64,000 nt of DNA. Source: Aeromicrobium fastidiosum. GTDB lineage: Bacteria; Actinomycetota; Actinomycetes; Propionibacteriales; Nocardioidaceae. The stretch is from positions 1 through 64,000 of the forward strand of contig NZ_JAGIOG010000001.1 in NCBI RefSeq assembly GCF_017876595.1, written 5' to 3'. Of the stretch, positions 25,081 to 35,962 are shown piece after piece. A model generated the notes under the pieces. The model had not been told where the DNA came from and did no database searches. It saw only the letters and a program-made list of their open reading frames with translations. Numbering within the stretch: the first letter of the stretch is position 1; every line of letters begins with the position of its first letter. The position numbers and the translations under genes were made by a program.

Positions 25081-25740
25081 TCACGACACCCGGACGAGCG
25101 TGACGTGCCCCGTGGCCACCGTGCTGATGACCTCGGTGCCCAGGCGTGACGCGTCGACGTCGACCAGCACGGTCTGCGCCGCGGCACCGCTCGCGGCGGC
25201 GGCCTCGTCACCGGACTGGACGACTCGGACGTCCTCGAGCACCCGCGATGCCTCGCCTCCGGGCTCGTCCCCGGGCCCCGGGCCGACCCAGACGTCGACC
25301 CTGTCGCCGGCCGCCAGGTCGGACGGTGCCGATCCCTGCGCGACGCTGAGCGGCAGCTCGACCTCGTCGGCGGCCGAGCGGCTGACCAGCGATGCCTTGT
25401 CGACCAGCGAGCCCGGTGCCATCGCATGCGCCCAGACGAGCTGGTCGAGGGGCTCGTCGAACTCCTCGTCGGTGCGGATGTAGCTCGTGGCCGCGTCGCC
25501 GGCGAGGCGCACCTTGGCCGGCCGCAGGTCGTCGCGCGACACGACGTCGCCGGGCGTCGTGCCGGCCCGCACCGACCAGTACTCGACGCGGTCGTCGCCC
25601 GCGGCCGCGACCCGTGCACCGAGCACCGTCGCCCCCAGCACCAGCACGACGCCGAGGACCAGCCTCGGGTCACGCCAGGGTCGGACCTGCAGTCGTGGTG
25701 TCGTCCCGCCTGATCTCCCAGGCCCCCGCCAGTTCGTCAT
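25081..25740 (-). CDS. SAF domain protein, CpaB/RcpC-like
   Basis: A 219-residue protein with an N-terminal basic region, one membrane helix (about 27-46) and a SAF domain (about 52-125; VSRDDLRPAKVRL, PLDQLVWAHAMAPGSLV). A second beta region with a Gly/Asp-rich loop follows. CpaB-type SAF proteins line the periplasmic or wall-spanning part of Tad pili. It is followed at once by the cpaE-like gene and is divergent from the BldC-like regulator gene, with a 109-base shared promoter region. Confidence 0.8.
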   Translation of the reverse strand: MTNWRGPGRSGGTTPRLQVRPWRDPRLVLGVVLVLGATVLGARVAAAGDDRVEYWSVRAGTTPGDVVSRDDLRPAKVRLAGDAATSYIRTDEEFDEPLDQLVWAHAMAPGSLVDKASLVSRSAADEVELPLSVAQGSAPSDLAAGDRVDVWVGPGPGDEPGGEASRVLEDVRVVQSGDEAAAASGAAAQTVLVDVDASRLGTEVISTVATGHVTLVRVS

Positions 25741-25849
25741 GCCACGGTTCTACCGACATCAGGCCGTCCCGTCCAGCCCCTGGCCGACTTGTCCACAGGT
25801 GGGGCCCACCTCGCGATCGGCTGACACCGGGGCGTGGGAAACTGTGGGC

Positions 25850-26101
25850 ATGCCATCTCCCAGCCCGCGGTTCCTCACGCTGGCAGACGTCGCGGAGGTG
25901 CTCAACGTGACGGTGCGGCAGGTCTACGCGCTCGTGCGCTCCGGCGAGCTGCGCGGCATCCAGATCGGTGGACGCGGCCAGTGGCGCATCGAGAACGACC
26001 AGCTCGAGGACTACATCTCCCGGCAGTACGCCCGCGCCGACCACGACGTGCGCGAGCTCGCGGAGTCGTCGGTCGACGACGACGTCACGTCCGACCGCTG
26101 A
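25850..26101 (+). CDS. BldC/excisionase-type MerR helix-turn-helix regulator
   Basis: An 83-residue DNA-binding protein. Residues 8-58 form a winged helix of the BldC/excisionase type (LTLADVAEVLNVTVRQVYALVRSGELRGIQIGGRGQWRIEN), followed by an acidic tail. BldC-type proteins bind AT-rich direct repeats as head-to-tail oligomers. Its start at 25850 is the first good ATG in frame. It is divergent from the SAF gene, and an AT-rich repeat-bearing promoter sits ~560 bases downstream (26654-26688). The 3' end overlaps the convergent gene by 17 bases. Confidence 0.88.
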   Translation: MPSPSPRFLTLADVAEVLNVTVRQVYALVRSGELRGIQIGGRGQWRIENDQLEDYISRQYARADHDVRELAESSVDDDVTSDR

Positions 26102-26588
26102 CCATCGCGACGGCAGACCACAGCACGTCCTGAGACCGGCCGCCGTCGGTCGTCAGCCGCACGAAGTCGGCACCCACGACGCCGACTGTCCCCTCCCGTG
26201 AGCTGCCGTCGACCAGCCTCACGACGATGCCGTCGCCGTCGTCGCGCAGCGCCCGGAAGACGTGACCCCAGCCCAGGCTGGCCGCCACGCGGCCTGCCGG
26301 GTCGGCGCGCCGCTCTGCCGAGTGCACGACCAGCACGGCCGCCGTCGAGATGACGTGATCGGCCCGGTCGCCGGAGATCTGCAGCACCCGCTCGTTGACG
26401 AGGGTCACGGCACCCTCGACACGTCCGCAACCGACCACCTCGACCGCCACACGGCCTCCGAGCAGGTCCAGCCACGAGGTGTCCGCCCACTCACCGTCCC
26501 GCAGCTCGACGACGAGCGCGTCACGTTCCTCGCGCTCCAGGTCTTCCGCCTGGGCCTCGAGGTCGTCGAAGAGTCGGTCCCACCGCAC
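26085..26588 (-). CDS. hypothetical protein, WDRLFDDLE family
   Basis: A protein of about 167 residues beginning VRWDRLFDDLEAQAEDLEREERDAL, a signature seen in small actinobacterial proteins without assigned function. A helical N terminus (1-35) is followed by a beta-rich domain (about 45-165) that resembles Sm/SH3-like repeats (LGGRVAVEVVGCGRVEGAVTLV and DGIVVRLVDGSSREGTVGVV). The GTG at 26588 is preferred from the family start; in-frame GTGs at 26606, 26612 and 26624 are alternatives. GATACC lies 8 bases before it, so a leaderless transcript is possible. Confidence 0.7.
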   Translation of the reverse strand: MRWDRLFDDLEAQAEDLEREERDALVVELRDGEWADTSWLDLLGGRVAVEVVGCGRVEGAVTLVNERVLQISGDRADHVISTAAVLVVHSAERRADPAGRVAASLGWGHVFRALRDDGDGIVVRLVDGSSREGTVGVVGADFVRLTTDGGRSQDVLWSAVAMVSGRT

Positions 26589-26630
26589 AGCGGCACGGTA
26601 TCGCACGTCCACACCCCCGCGCACTGTCCG

Positions 26631-26659
26631 TTGACAAACTACCTCGAAATGAATTTGAT
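26631..26659 (+). promoter_or_regulatory. promoter of the LysM gene
   Basis: TTGACA at 26631-26636 and TTTGAT at 26654-26659, separated by 17 bases, in an AT-rich patch unusual for this DNA. The start codon is at 26698 with AAGGGGG at 26686-26692 as ribosome binding site. Confidence 0.6.
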
Positions 26660-26688
26660 GTAATCAAACGTACTCAAACGTCATCAAG
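26654..26688 (+). promoter_or_regulatory. inverted plus direct repeats overlapping the promoter, putative operator
   Basis: TTTGAT-GTA-ATCAAA (26654-26668) is a perfect 6-bp palindrome that overlaps the -10. TCAAACGT repeats at 26664-26671 and 26674-26681, with a third partial copy (TCAAG) at 26684, all 10 bp apart. The helical-turn spacing is what a head-to-tail oligomer such as a BldC-type protein would need. Which protein binds is not known. Confidence 0.5.
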
Positions 26689-26697
26689 GGGGCTGAC

Positions 26698-27354
26698 ATG
26701 CAAATGTCGCGCACTGGCTGGGGTCTCGCGGCCGTCTCCGCCGTCGTGGTCGCCGTCCTCGCTCCCGATGTCGCCGACCTCGTCGCCGATGCGCACGGGC
26801 CCTCGTTCCCCGAGGCTGCCGTCGCCGTCGCGTCGCTGGGCCTGCTGGGCCTCGCCGCCTGGTCGCTGCTGGCATGCGGCGCGGTCGTGCTCGGGGCCTC
26901 GTCGCAGGTCGTGTCAGCACTGACCCCCGCCTTGCTCCGACGTGCCCTGCTGGTCGGCGCGGCCGGGGCGCTCACGGTGGTCCCCGCGCATGCCGAGTCG
27001 CTCACGGCGCCGAGTGCCGCCGACCCCGCCCGCCACACGGTCTCCGGGCTGCCGCTGCCCGACCGGCCAGATGTCAGGGGCGGGCCCACCGCACGCCGGG
27101 CGACCTCCCCTGCGACGACCCCGGTCCCGGCCGCAACCCCGGCCCCAGCCCCGTCGCGGGCCGTCGCGGTCCGGCCCGGCGACACGCTCTGGGGCATCGC
27201 GGCGCGCTCCCTGCCGCATGACGCCTCCGTCGCCGACATCGCGCGAGCCACGGAGCGGTGGCACCACGCCAACCGCGGCGTCATCGGCGACGACCCCGAC
27301 CTGATCATCCCTGCCCAGCTGCTCCAACCGCCGACCGGAAGTGAATCGTCATGA
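26698..27354 (+). CDS. LysM domain membrane protein
   Basis: A 218-residue protein. An N-terminal hydrophobic region has three likely helices (about 8-25, 38-68 and 82-98). A Pro/Thr/Ala-rich linker (about 105-155) then leads to a C-terminal LysM domain (about 157-205; VRPGDTLWGIAARSLP). LysM modules bind peptidoglycan, so it probably tethers to the wall. It is coupled by ATGA to the Rv3235-family gene. The strong promoter with operator-like repeats just upstream suggests regulated expression. Confidence 0.85.
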   Translation: MQMSRTGWGLAAVSAVVVAVLAPDVADLVADAHGPSFPEAAVAVASLGLLGLAAWSLLACGAVVLGASSQVVSALTPALLRRALLVGAAGALTVVPAHAESLTAPSAADPARHTVSGLPLPDRPDVRGGPTARRATSPATTPVPAATPAPAPSRAVAVRPGDTLWGIAARSLPHDASVADIARATERWHHANRGVIGDDPDLIIPAQLLQPPTGSESS

Positions 27355-27857
27355 AGACCGCCACCCAGCTGGTCGCCCCTGAGGTGACCGTCCCGTTCGT
27401 CGGACCGTCGAGCAGCCCCTTCGACGACCCCGTCGAACCGTCTGCCGGGCAGATCCCGCTGCCGTTCCCCGGCATGACCCCCGTGCTGCCCGCGCCGGTC
27501 GAGCGGGGCGACGCCCGGGTGATCCGCGAGCGGGCCGCGCGGTTCATGCAGGCGCTGGTCGAAGTCCTGTCCGGTGAGCGTCCACTGCGGCAGATGGCCG
27601 CCTGGATGGCACCCGACGTCTACGCGCAGCTGACCGCCCGGCTCACGGTGCACGCGAGGGTGCCGTTGCGGGCCAGATCGGGTCGGGGCGCGCGCATCGT
27701 CTCGGTGCACGTCGCGATGGTGCACGACGAGGCCGCCGAGATCGCCGGTCGCATGGTGCACCGCGGACGCTCACGGGCCATCGCCGTCAGGCTCGAGCTG
27801 CAGACCACCCACCGCGGCGACCAGGTCTGGAAGTGCACAGCCCTCGTCTGGGCCTAG
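27351..27857 (+). CDS. Rv3235 family protein
   Basis: A 168-residue protein. The first ~60 residues are Pro-rich and disordered. The C-terminal ~105 residues form an alpha/beta domain (ARVIRERAARFMQALVEVLSGERPLRQMAAWMAPDVYAQL..., ending VWKCTALVWA) matching actinobacterial Rv3235-type proteins encoded beside secA. Its ATG overlaps the LysM gene's stop. The role is unknown; the conserved linkage to secA is the only functional hint. Confidence 0.82.
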   Translation: MKTATQLVAPEVTVPFVGPSSSPFDDPVEPSAGQIPLPFPGMTPVLPAPVERGDARVIRERAARFMQALVEVLSGERPLRQMAAWMAPDVYAQLTARLTVHARVPLRARSGRGARIVSVHVAMVHDEAAEIAGRMVHRGRSRAIAVRLELQTTHRGDQVWKCTALVWA

Positions 27858-27890
27858 GTGAGCACGCCAGCCCGCCCGACCCACGAAGCA

Positions 27891-27992
27891 ACCATGGGCC
27901 GAGCGAGCGCCAGCGAGCGAAGGCAGGCGCCCAGGCGAAGCCTGGCCGCTGCGAGGTACGAGCAGCGGATGCGGCGACGAAGGAGCCGTGCG
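27891..27992 (+). repeat. ~100-bp intergenic repeat, copy A
   Basis: A near-identical copy, in opposite orientation, occurs at 50279-50379. Both sit between the 3' ends of convergent genes. Inside, CCAGGC-GAA-GCCTGG forms an invariant hairpin. A second stem is CCGCTGC/GCAGCGG here but AGCCGT/ACGGCT in the other copy: the bases differ but pairing is kept. This suggests a structured bidirectional terminator or REP-like mobile palindrome at the end of secA. Confidence 0.8.
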
Positions 27993-27994
27993 CC

Positions 27995-30727
<2,733 letters not shown>

Positions 30728-30787
30728 GAAATGCACTCCTGGGACGGCGGTTGCTGCACAGATGACTGATGAGGACGTAAAGCCTAG

Positions 30788-32011
30788 TCAGTCTAGGCCA
30801 GAGGCAAGACAGGTCGTGAGTTCCCCGGCCAGATCGCCCCGGGCCGGCGGATCTATCGCGCCGAGACCCAGCCAGCGGGCCATCAGTCGCAGCTCGTGGG
30901 CGAGCTCGTCGGCGGTGCGCGCCGGCGCGTGCGGCTCGGCCCACGCACCGTGCACGACCAGGGTGCCCGCATGCCGGTCCGCCTTGAGGTCGACCCGGGC
31001 CACGAGCCGGTCGCCCAGCAGGAACGGCAGGACGTAGTAGCCGTGGACGCGCTGGGCCGCCGGCACGTAGATCTCGATGCGGTAGCGGAAGTCGAAGAGC
31101 CGCTCGGTGCGAGTGCGCTCGAACACCAGCGGGTCGAAGGGGCTCAGCAACGCGCGAGCGTCGACCTTGCGTGGCGTCACGGCGTCGCGGTGGATGAAGG
31201 CGGGGCGCTTCCAGCCGGCGATCGTCGCGGGCAGCAGCTCGCCGATCTCGAGGAGGTCGTCGATCGCGGCCCTCGTCTGGGCGGGGTCCATGCGGAAGTA
31301 GTCGCGCAGGCACTGCGCCGTGCCCACCCCGAGCGCGCTCGCCGCGTGGCTGACGAGCACGCGGTGCGCCTCGGGGGCGTCCATCGGCGGCGCATCGAGC
31401 TGGGCCTGGGGGATGACCCGCTCGGGGAGGTCGTAGACCCGCTCGAACGCGGAGTTGCGCCGAGCGCACGTGACCTCGCCCTTCCAGAACAGGTACTCGA
31501 GCGCGAGCTTGACCTCCGACCAGTTCCAGCCCCACTGCTCGCGGTCGCGCTCCCGGGGCACGTCGTGCTCGATCTCGCGTGCCGTGAGCGGACCGTTGGC
31601 GCGGACCTCCTCGAGGACCCAGTCGACGAACGCGGGACGTTCGGCCGCGATCTTGGCCATGCCGCCCCACATGCGCGCTCCGGACTCCATGCGGAGCTGG
31701 AAGGCTTGCCACAGCCTGACGTCGACCAGGGCCGCCTCGTGCGCCCAGTACTCGAACAGCCGGCGGGGTGCCCGGCCCGCGGCGCGGTGCAGGATCTCGA
31801 CGTCGTACGGCCCCAGGCGCGAGAACAGCGGCATGTACTGCGCCCGGGCCAGGACGTTGACGGAGTCGATCTGGAAGAAGCCGAGCCGGTCGACGACGCG
31901 CGCGACGTGCCGGGCCGCCACGTCGCCGTGGACGCCGGGACGCGGTCGCGTGAATCCCTGCGCCGCCAACGCGATGCGGCGTGCCTGCAGGACGGAGAGC
32001 TGACGGGTCAA
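30788..32011 (-). CDS. YcaQ-like winged-helix DNA glycosylase
   Basis: A 407-residue member of the HTH_42/YcaQ family, whose studied members unhook interstrand DNA crosslinks. The catalytic QxD motif is present as Q47-I-D49 (GFFQIDSVNVLARAQY), and the SPFDPLVFERTRTERLFDFRYRIEIYVP segment is typical. Tandem winged helices make up most of the protein. The TTG start is 11 bases after the stop of the response regulator gene, so they may be cotranscribed; no better ATG or GTG exists nearby. Confidence 0.85.
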   Translation of the reverse strand: MTRQLSVLQARRIALAAQGFTRPRPGVHGDVAARHVARVVDRLGFFQIDSVNVLARAQYMPLFSRLGPYDVEILHRAAGRAPRRLFEYWAHEAALVDVRLWQAFQLRMESGARMWGGMAKIAAERPAFVDWVLEEVRANGPLTAREIEHDVPRERDREQWGWNWSEVKLALEYLFWKGEVTCARRNSAFERVYDLPERVIPQAQLDAPPMDAPEAHRVLVSHAASALGVGTAQCLRDYFRMDPAQTRAAIDDLLEIGELLPATIAGWKRPAFIHRDAVTPRKVDARALLSPFDPLVFERTRTERLFDFRYRIEIYVPAAQRVHGYYVLPFLLGDRLVARVDLKADRHAGTLVVHGAWAEPHAPARTADELAHELRLMARWLGLGAIDPPARGDLAGELTTCLASGLD

Positions 32012-32022
32012 CGGGGTGCCGG

Positions 32023-32685
32023 CTAGGGCATGTCGTCGACGAGCTTGCTGCGCACGGCGTACATGGCAGCCTCCATGCGCGACTTCATCTGCAGCTTCTC
32101 GAGGATGTTGCGGATGTGGTTCTTGACCGTGTTCTCGCTGATGAAGAGCTCTTCGGCGATCTCACGGTTGCTCAGCCCACGGGCGACGTGGCGCAGCACG
32201 CCGAGCTCGCGAGGCGTCAGGTTGGTCGCGGGGGCCGGACTCTTGGACATCTGGACGAACTCGTCGAGCAGCTTGGTGGCCATGCTGGGGCTGATCAGCG
32301 ACTGCCCCGACGCCACGAGACGCACGGCCTCGGCGACCTGGTCGTACGTCGACCCGTCCTTGAGCAGGTAGCCGGAGGCACCGCTGCGGATCGACTCGTA
32401 CAGATCGGACTCGTCGTCGCTGGCGGTCAGCATGATGATGCCCGTCGTGGGCGACATCTGCTTGATCGCAGCGCAGACCTCGACGCCGCTGCGTCCTGGC
32501 ATGCGAACGTCGAGGAGGACGACGTCGAACGGGTTCTCCGAGACGAGCTCGAGAGCCTTGTCGCCGTCGTCGACCTCCTCGAGCTCGAGCGAGTCGTCGG
32601 CGCTGAGCACCATCTTGACGCCGCGTCTGAACAGCTCTTGATCATCGACGAGCAGCACGCGAATGCTGTTGGCCCCGGAAGTCAC
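32023..32685 (-). CDS. NarL/FixJ-family response regulator (orphan)
   Basis: A 220-residue regulator. The receiver domain (about 8-125) has D14-D15, phospho-acceptor D59, the switch Thr (MLTASD) and K in LLKDG. A LuxR-type helix-turn-helix follows (about 150-210; LTPRELGVLRHVARGLSNREIAEELFISENTVKNHIRNIL). No kinase gene is adjacent. GTG start. It lies between hpf and secA, where several actinobacteria also carry a lone regulator. Target genes are unknown. Confidence 0.92.
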   Translation of the reverse strand: MTSGANSIRVLLVDDQELFRRGVKMVLSADDSLELEEVDDGDKALELVSENPFDVVLLDVRMPGRSGVEVCAAIKQMSPTTGIIMLTASDDESDLYESIRSGASGYLLKDGSTYDQVAEAVRLVASGQSLISPSMATKLLDEFVQMSKSPAPATNLTPRELGVLRHVARGLSNREIAEELFISENTVKNHIRNILEKLQMKSRMEAAMYAVRSKLVDDMP

Positions 32686-32728
32686 CCGATGATCATGCCA
32701 CGGAACTGGGACAGACGTGCACGGACAG

Positions 32729-33352
32729 TCATTCGACGACGTCGAGGTGGATCACGCCGTAGTCGTAGCCCTTGCGCAGGTAGACCACGCTGGGGCGCAT
32801 CGAGTCCTTCTCGAGGAACAGGAAGAAGTCGTGCCCGACGAGCTCCATCTCGTACATCGCCTGCTCGAGCGTCATGGGCGATCCCTGGTGGGTCTTCTCG
32901 CGCACGACCAGAGGGCTCTCGCCCTGGACGTCGATCGGGCCGGCCTTGGTCCAGGGGATCTCGTCGGTGTCGTCGTCGACCTGGTCGACGACGGGGAGGC
33001 TGGCGGTGGCCTCGGCGACCGAGGTGGGCGTCTTGTCACCGTGGTGGATGCGCCTGCGGTCACCGGCGCGGCGCAGCCGGGACTCGAGCTTGTCGATCGC
33101 GGCGTCGAGCGCGGAGTGCTGGTCGGTCGAGGCGGCCTCGGCTCGCACCGCGGGTCCGCGGGAGCGCAGCGTCATCTCGACCTTGGCGGCCTTGTCGTGC
33201 TGACGGGGGTTCTTCTCGTGGGTGACCTCGACCTCGACCCGGGTGATCTTCTGGCGGGCGTCGTACTTCTCGAGCCGGAGGAGCTTCTCCTCGACGTGCT
33301 CCCTGAAGCGCTCTGAGATCTCGCTGTTGCGACCGTTGACGACAATTTCCAT
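32729..33352 (-). CDS. hpf: long-form ribosome hibernation promoting factor
   Basis: A 207-residue long HPF. The N-terminal S30AE domain (about 1-100, MEIVVNGRNSEISERFREHVEEKL...) binds the 30S decoding site. An acidic linker leads to the C-terminal dimerisation domain (about 145-205, ...EAMYEMELVGHDFFLFLEKDSMRPSVVYLRKGYDYGVIHL) that joins two 70S particles into 100S. The ATG at 33352 is conserved and has GAGGAG upstream. Expected to be induced in stationary phase or hypoxia. Confidence 0.95.
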   Translation of the reverse strand: MEIVVNGRNSEISERFREHVEEKLLRLEKYDARQKITRVEVEVTHEKNPRQHDKAAKVEMTLRSRGPAVRAEAASTDQHSALDAAIDKLESRLRRAGDRRRIHHGDKTPTSVAEATASLPVVDQVDDDTDEIPWTKAGPIDVQGESPLVVREKTHQGSPMTLEQAMYEMELVGHDFFLFLEKDSMRPSVVYLRKGYDYGVIHLDVVE

Positions 33353-33465
33353 GTGGACTCCTCGTGTCGGTGTCACGCTTCTGGTGCGGTGGTCATGCCA
33401 TGCCTAGGACGTTAGTCCGCACCGTGGGGATTGACCAGCGTTCAGCCGAAGTTCATCGGGCGGTC

Positions 33466-34170
33466 TCAGGAACGTCGCGGCGTTGCAGCGATCACCGCGA
33501 TGCCGACCGGCCGACGTCCCGCCGCCGTGAGCGCACGGACGGCCTCCACGGCCGTCGCGCCGGTCGTGAAGATGTCGTCGACGACCACGATCCGCCGCGG
33601 CGACATGCCTTTGCGCGGGCGCGCCACGAAGGCACCGGCGAGGTTGTCGTGGCGCGACATCGCGTCGAGGCCGGCCTGGTCGGCCGTCGTGCGGGCGTAG
33701 GTCAGCGCCTGCACCGTGACGGTGTCGATGCCGACGTCGACCAGCAGACGGGCGGCCGACCTGGCCACGTCATCGACGAGGTCGCAGCCGCGCTCGCGTC
33801 GGCTGCGCCGCGACGTCGGCACCGGCACCAGCGCCACCGGCGACGATCCGTGCAGGTGAGGGACGACTGCTGCCGCGAGGTGATGCGCGAGGACGTCGGT
33901 CAGCCGTGAGACCCCCTGTTCCTTCCAGGCCAGGACGACCCGGCGCAGCACCCCGGAGTTGTCACCGGCAGCGACGGGCCGGACGCGTGTGGGCCGGGTC
34001 AGCTGGGCGGGGACGGGACGCGGCCACACCTCACGGGGGTCTGGCCGGACGATGTCGCCGCACGCCCGGCACAGCAGGAGAGCCGGTCCGCCGCAGCCCG
34101 CGCACCGGGCACCCAGCAGCAGGTCGGCGGCAGGGACGATCAGCTCACGCACGAGTCGAGCGTGGCTCAC
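33466..34170 (-). CDS. comF: ComF family phosphoribosyltransferase-like protein
   Basis: A 234-residue ComF homologue. The N-terminal zinc site is made of CAGCGG and CRACG cysteine pairs. The C-terminal PRTase domain has the PRPP-binding motif RRIVVVDDIFTTGAT. ComF acts with DNA uptake machinery in naturally competent bacteria, but it is widespread in actinobacteria where its role is unclear. It sits between lpqB and hpf, the conserved order. No comEA/EC gene lies in the window. Confidence 0.92.
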   Translation of the reverse strand: MSHARLVRELIVPAADLLLGARCAGCGGPALLLCRACGDIVRPDPREVWPRPVPAQLTRPTRVRPVAAGDNSGVLRRVVLAWKEQGVSRLTDVLAHHLAAAVVPHLHGSSPVALVPVPTSRRSRRERGCDLVDDVARSAARLLVDVGIDTVTVQALTYARTTADQAGLDAMSRHDNLAGAFVARPRKGMSPRRIVVVDDIFTTGATAVEAVRALTAAGRRPVGIAVIAATPRRS

Positions 34171-34210
34171 CAGACCGCCCCCGTCGACCGTCCGTGCGGA
34201 GGCTGTGGAG

Positions 34211-35962
34211 TCAGCGGCCGATCGTCAGGGCTGTGACCGGAGGCGTGTCGAGCACCTTCCACGAACCGCCCGGCGGCAGGAACCAGAGCCGGTCGCGCTG
34301 GTCCGTGACGTAGACGACCTGCGAGCGGCCCGTGCCGAGAGCCAGGGCGTCGGCACCGACGTCGGGGAGCAGAGAGCCGCTGCGGGACACCTGGCTCGTG
34401 GTCTCGGAGCCGTCGATCGACACGAGGTAGATCTGCGCGCCGGCCTCGCTGTCGCCCAGGAACGCCAGCTCGGTCGTCGAGGCCCACGACGCGGCTCGCG
34501 GTGCCTGCGCCGTCGTGAACACCGGGGCGGGGTCGCCGAGGCCGCGCACCTGGTCGGTGACGTCACGGAGGACGCGACCGACGTACAGCCTGCCGACTCC
34601 CCCGTCGATCGCGACGAGCGCGTAACGGGTGCCGTCGGGCGAGAGGTGGAAGTCGGTGACGTCGAGCCCCGCCACGGCGCCGACATCGAGCGTGGTCTGC
34701 TCGCTGCCGGTCGTCACGCGGACGCGAGTGCTGCCCGCCGGACGATCGACGAGCCACAGGCGACCGTCGGGGTCCCAGTCGGGCGCGATGAAGTCGGTGC
34801 CGCGGACGGTGCGACCGCCGGTGCCCTCGCGCGACGTGAGCCTCACCGCCGCGCCGCCCGGCAGCACCGCGGCGACCCCGGACTCCGCCACGGCGACCTG
34901 CTGGGCGCCGCGGGCATCCTTGCCCCACGTGCCGCTGATGGGCCGGGTCTCGCCGTCGTCGACCTCGACGACCTGGTTGGCGACGACGGCATATGCCCTG
35001 CCCCGCGCCGTGCTGGGCCCGAAGCCGCCCCACGCCTGCACGGGCTGGGTGTCGTCGCCGCCGGCCGTGAGCGCCGTCGTGCCGCCGAGCACCTGGACGC
35101 CCTCGACGTCCGGCACCTGGCGCAGCGTCCAGACGACCTGCGCCGAGAGCCGGTCGCGGGACGAACGCCCGAGGTCCGCGAAGTCGTCGGTGAACTCGAC
35201 GTCGGCGACACCGCGCGAGCTCACCGGCACGGACGGACGCAGGGCCGAGCGCTCGGGCACGTAGGTGCGCGTGGCCTCACGGGCCGCAGCGGACGGGCCT
35301 CCCGCGAGACTTGTCATCAGGTTCGTGGCCAGCTGGTCGCCGACGACGAGGTAGACCGGATCGGGCACCAGCCGGCGACCGGGGCGGTCGAAGAAGTAGA
35401 GGTCGAACGACCTGAAGTAGTCGGCGAAGAACTTCTCGTTGACCAGCAGCCCGTCCTGCGGGTCGGTGATGCGCCACTCGCCGTCGACCTGCTCGAGCGT
35501 GTAGGCGACGGCCGAGGGGGCCGCGACCCGGGTGTAGCGGCCCTGGCGGTCGAGCTGGGCGTCCTCGGCGAACCCCAGTCGCACCGTCACGGTGCCGGGC
35601 ACCAGCTCTCCGGTGTCACCGCTGCCCGCAGGCGCCTGTGGCTGCGACACCTCGGGCTGGGAGTAGACACGCACCTGCGACGACGGTGCCCAGCTGTCGG
35701 CGGCCTTGGCGGTCAGGAAGGTCGATGCCGTGCGGGTCGACTGCGGGAACGCGAGCATCGCGTCGAGGTAGCCCCGGACGATCTGCTCCGGCGTCGCGCC
35801 CTGCTGCGGCCCGGCCGGCGCGTAGCGCACCGCGCTCTGGCCGAGGTCCCCGTCGTCGGCGACCCTCGTGACCGGTCCGGACGACGGGATGCCGGCGCAG
35901 GCCGACACCGCGACGGCCACGATCGCGACGAGCAGCGTCCGCACCGCCAGACGGCGGTTCAC
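34211..35962 (-). CDS. lpqB: lipoprotein LpqB
   Basis: A 583-residue lipoprotein with signal peptide and lipobox VSA-C22. It has an N-terminal GerMN-like domain (about 60-310, including the GGPSAAAREATRTYVP region) and a C-terminal beta-propeller-like region with WD-type repeats. In mycobacteria LpqB binds the MtrB sensor and modulates MtrA output. The ATG overlaps the mtrB stop by four bases, keeping the mtrA-mtrB-lpqB operon. Confidence 0.95.
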   Translation of the reverse strand: MNRRLAVRTLLVAIVAVAVSACAGIPSSGPVTRVADDGDLGQSAVRYAPAGPQQGATPEQIVRGYLDAMLAFPQSTRTASTFLTAKAADSWAPSSQVRVYSQPEVSQPQAPAGSGDTGELVPGTVTVRLGFAEDAQLDRQGRYTRVAAPSAVAYTLEQVDGEWRITDPQDGLLVNEKFFADYFRSFDLYFFDRPGRRLVPDPVYLVVGDQLATNLMTSLAGGPSAAAREATRTYVPERSALRPSVPVSSRGVADVEFTDDFADLGRSSRDRLSAQVVWTLRQVPDVEGVQVLGGTTALTAGGDDTQPVQAWGGFGPSTARGRAYAVVANQVVEVDDGETRPISGTWGKDARGAQQVAVAESGVAAVLPGGAAVRLTSREGTGGRTVRGTDFIAPDWDPDGRLWLVDRPAGSTRVRVTTGSEQTTLDVGAVAGLDVTDFHLSPDGTRYALVAIDGGVGRLYVGRVLRDVTDQVRGLGDPAPVFTTAQAPRAASWASTTELAFLGDSEAGAQIYLVSIDGSETTSQVSRSGSLLPDVGADALALGTGRSQVVYVTDQRDRLWFLPPGGSWKVLDTPPVTALTIGR

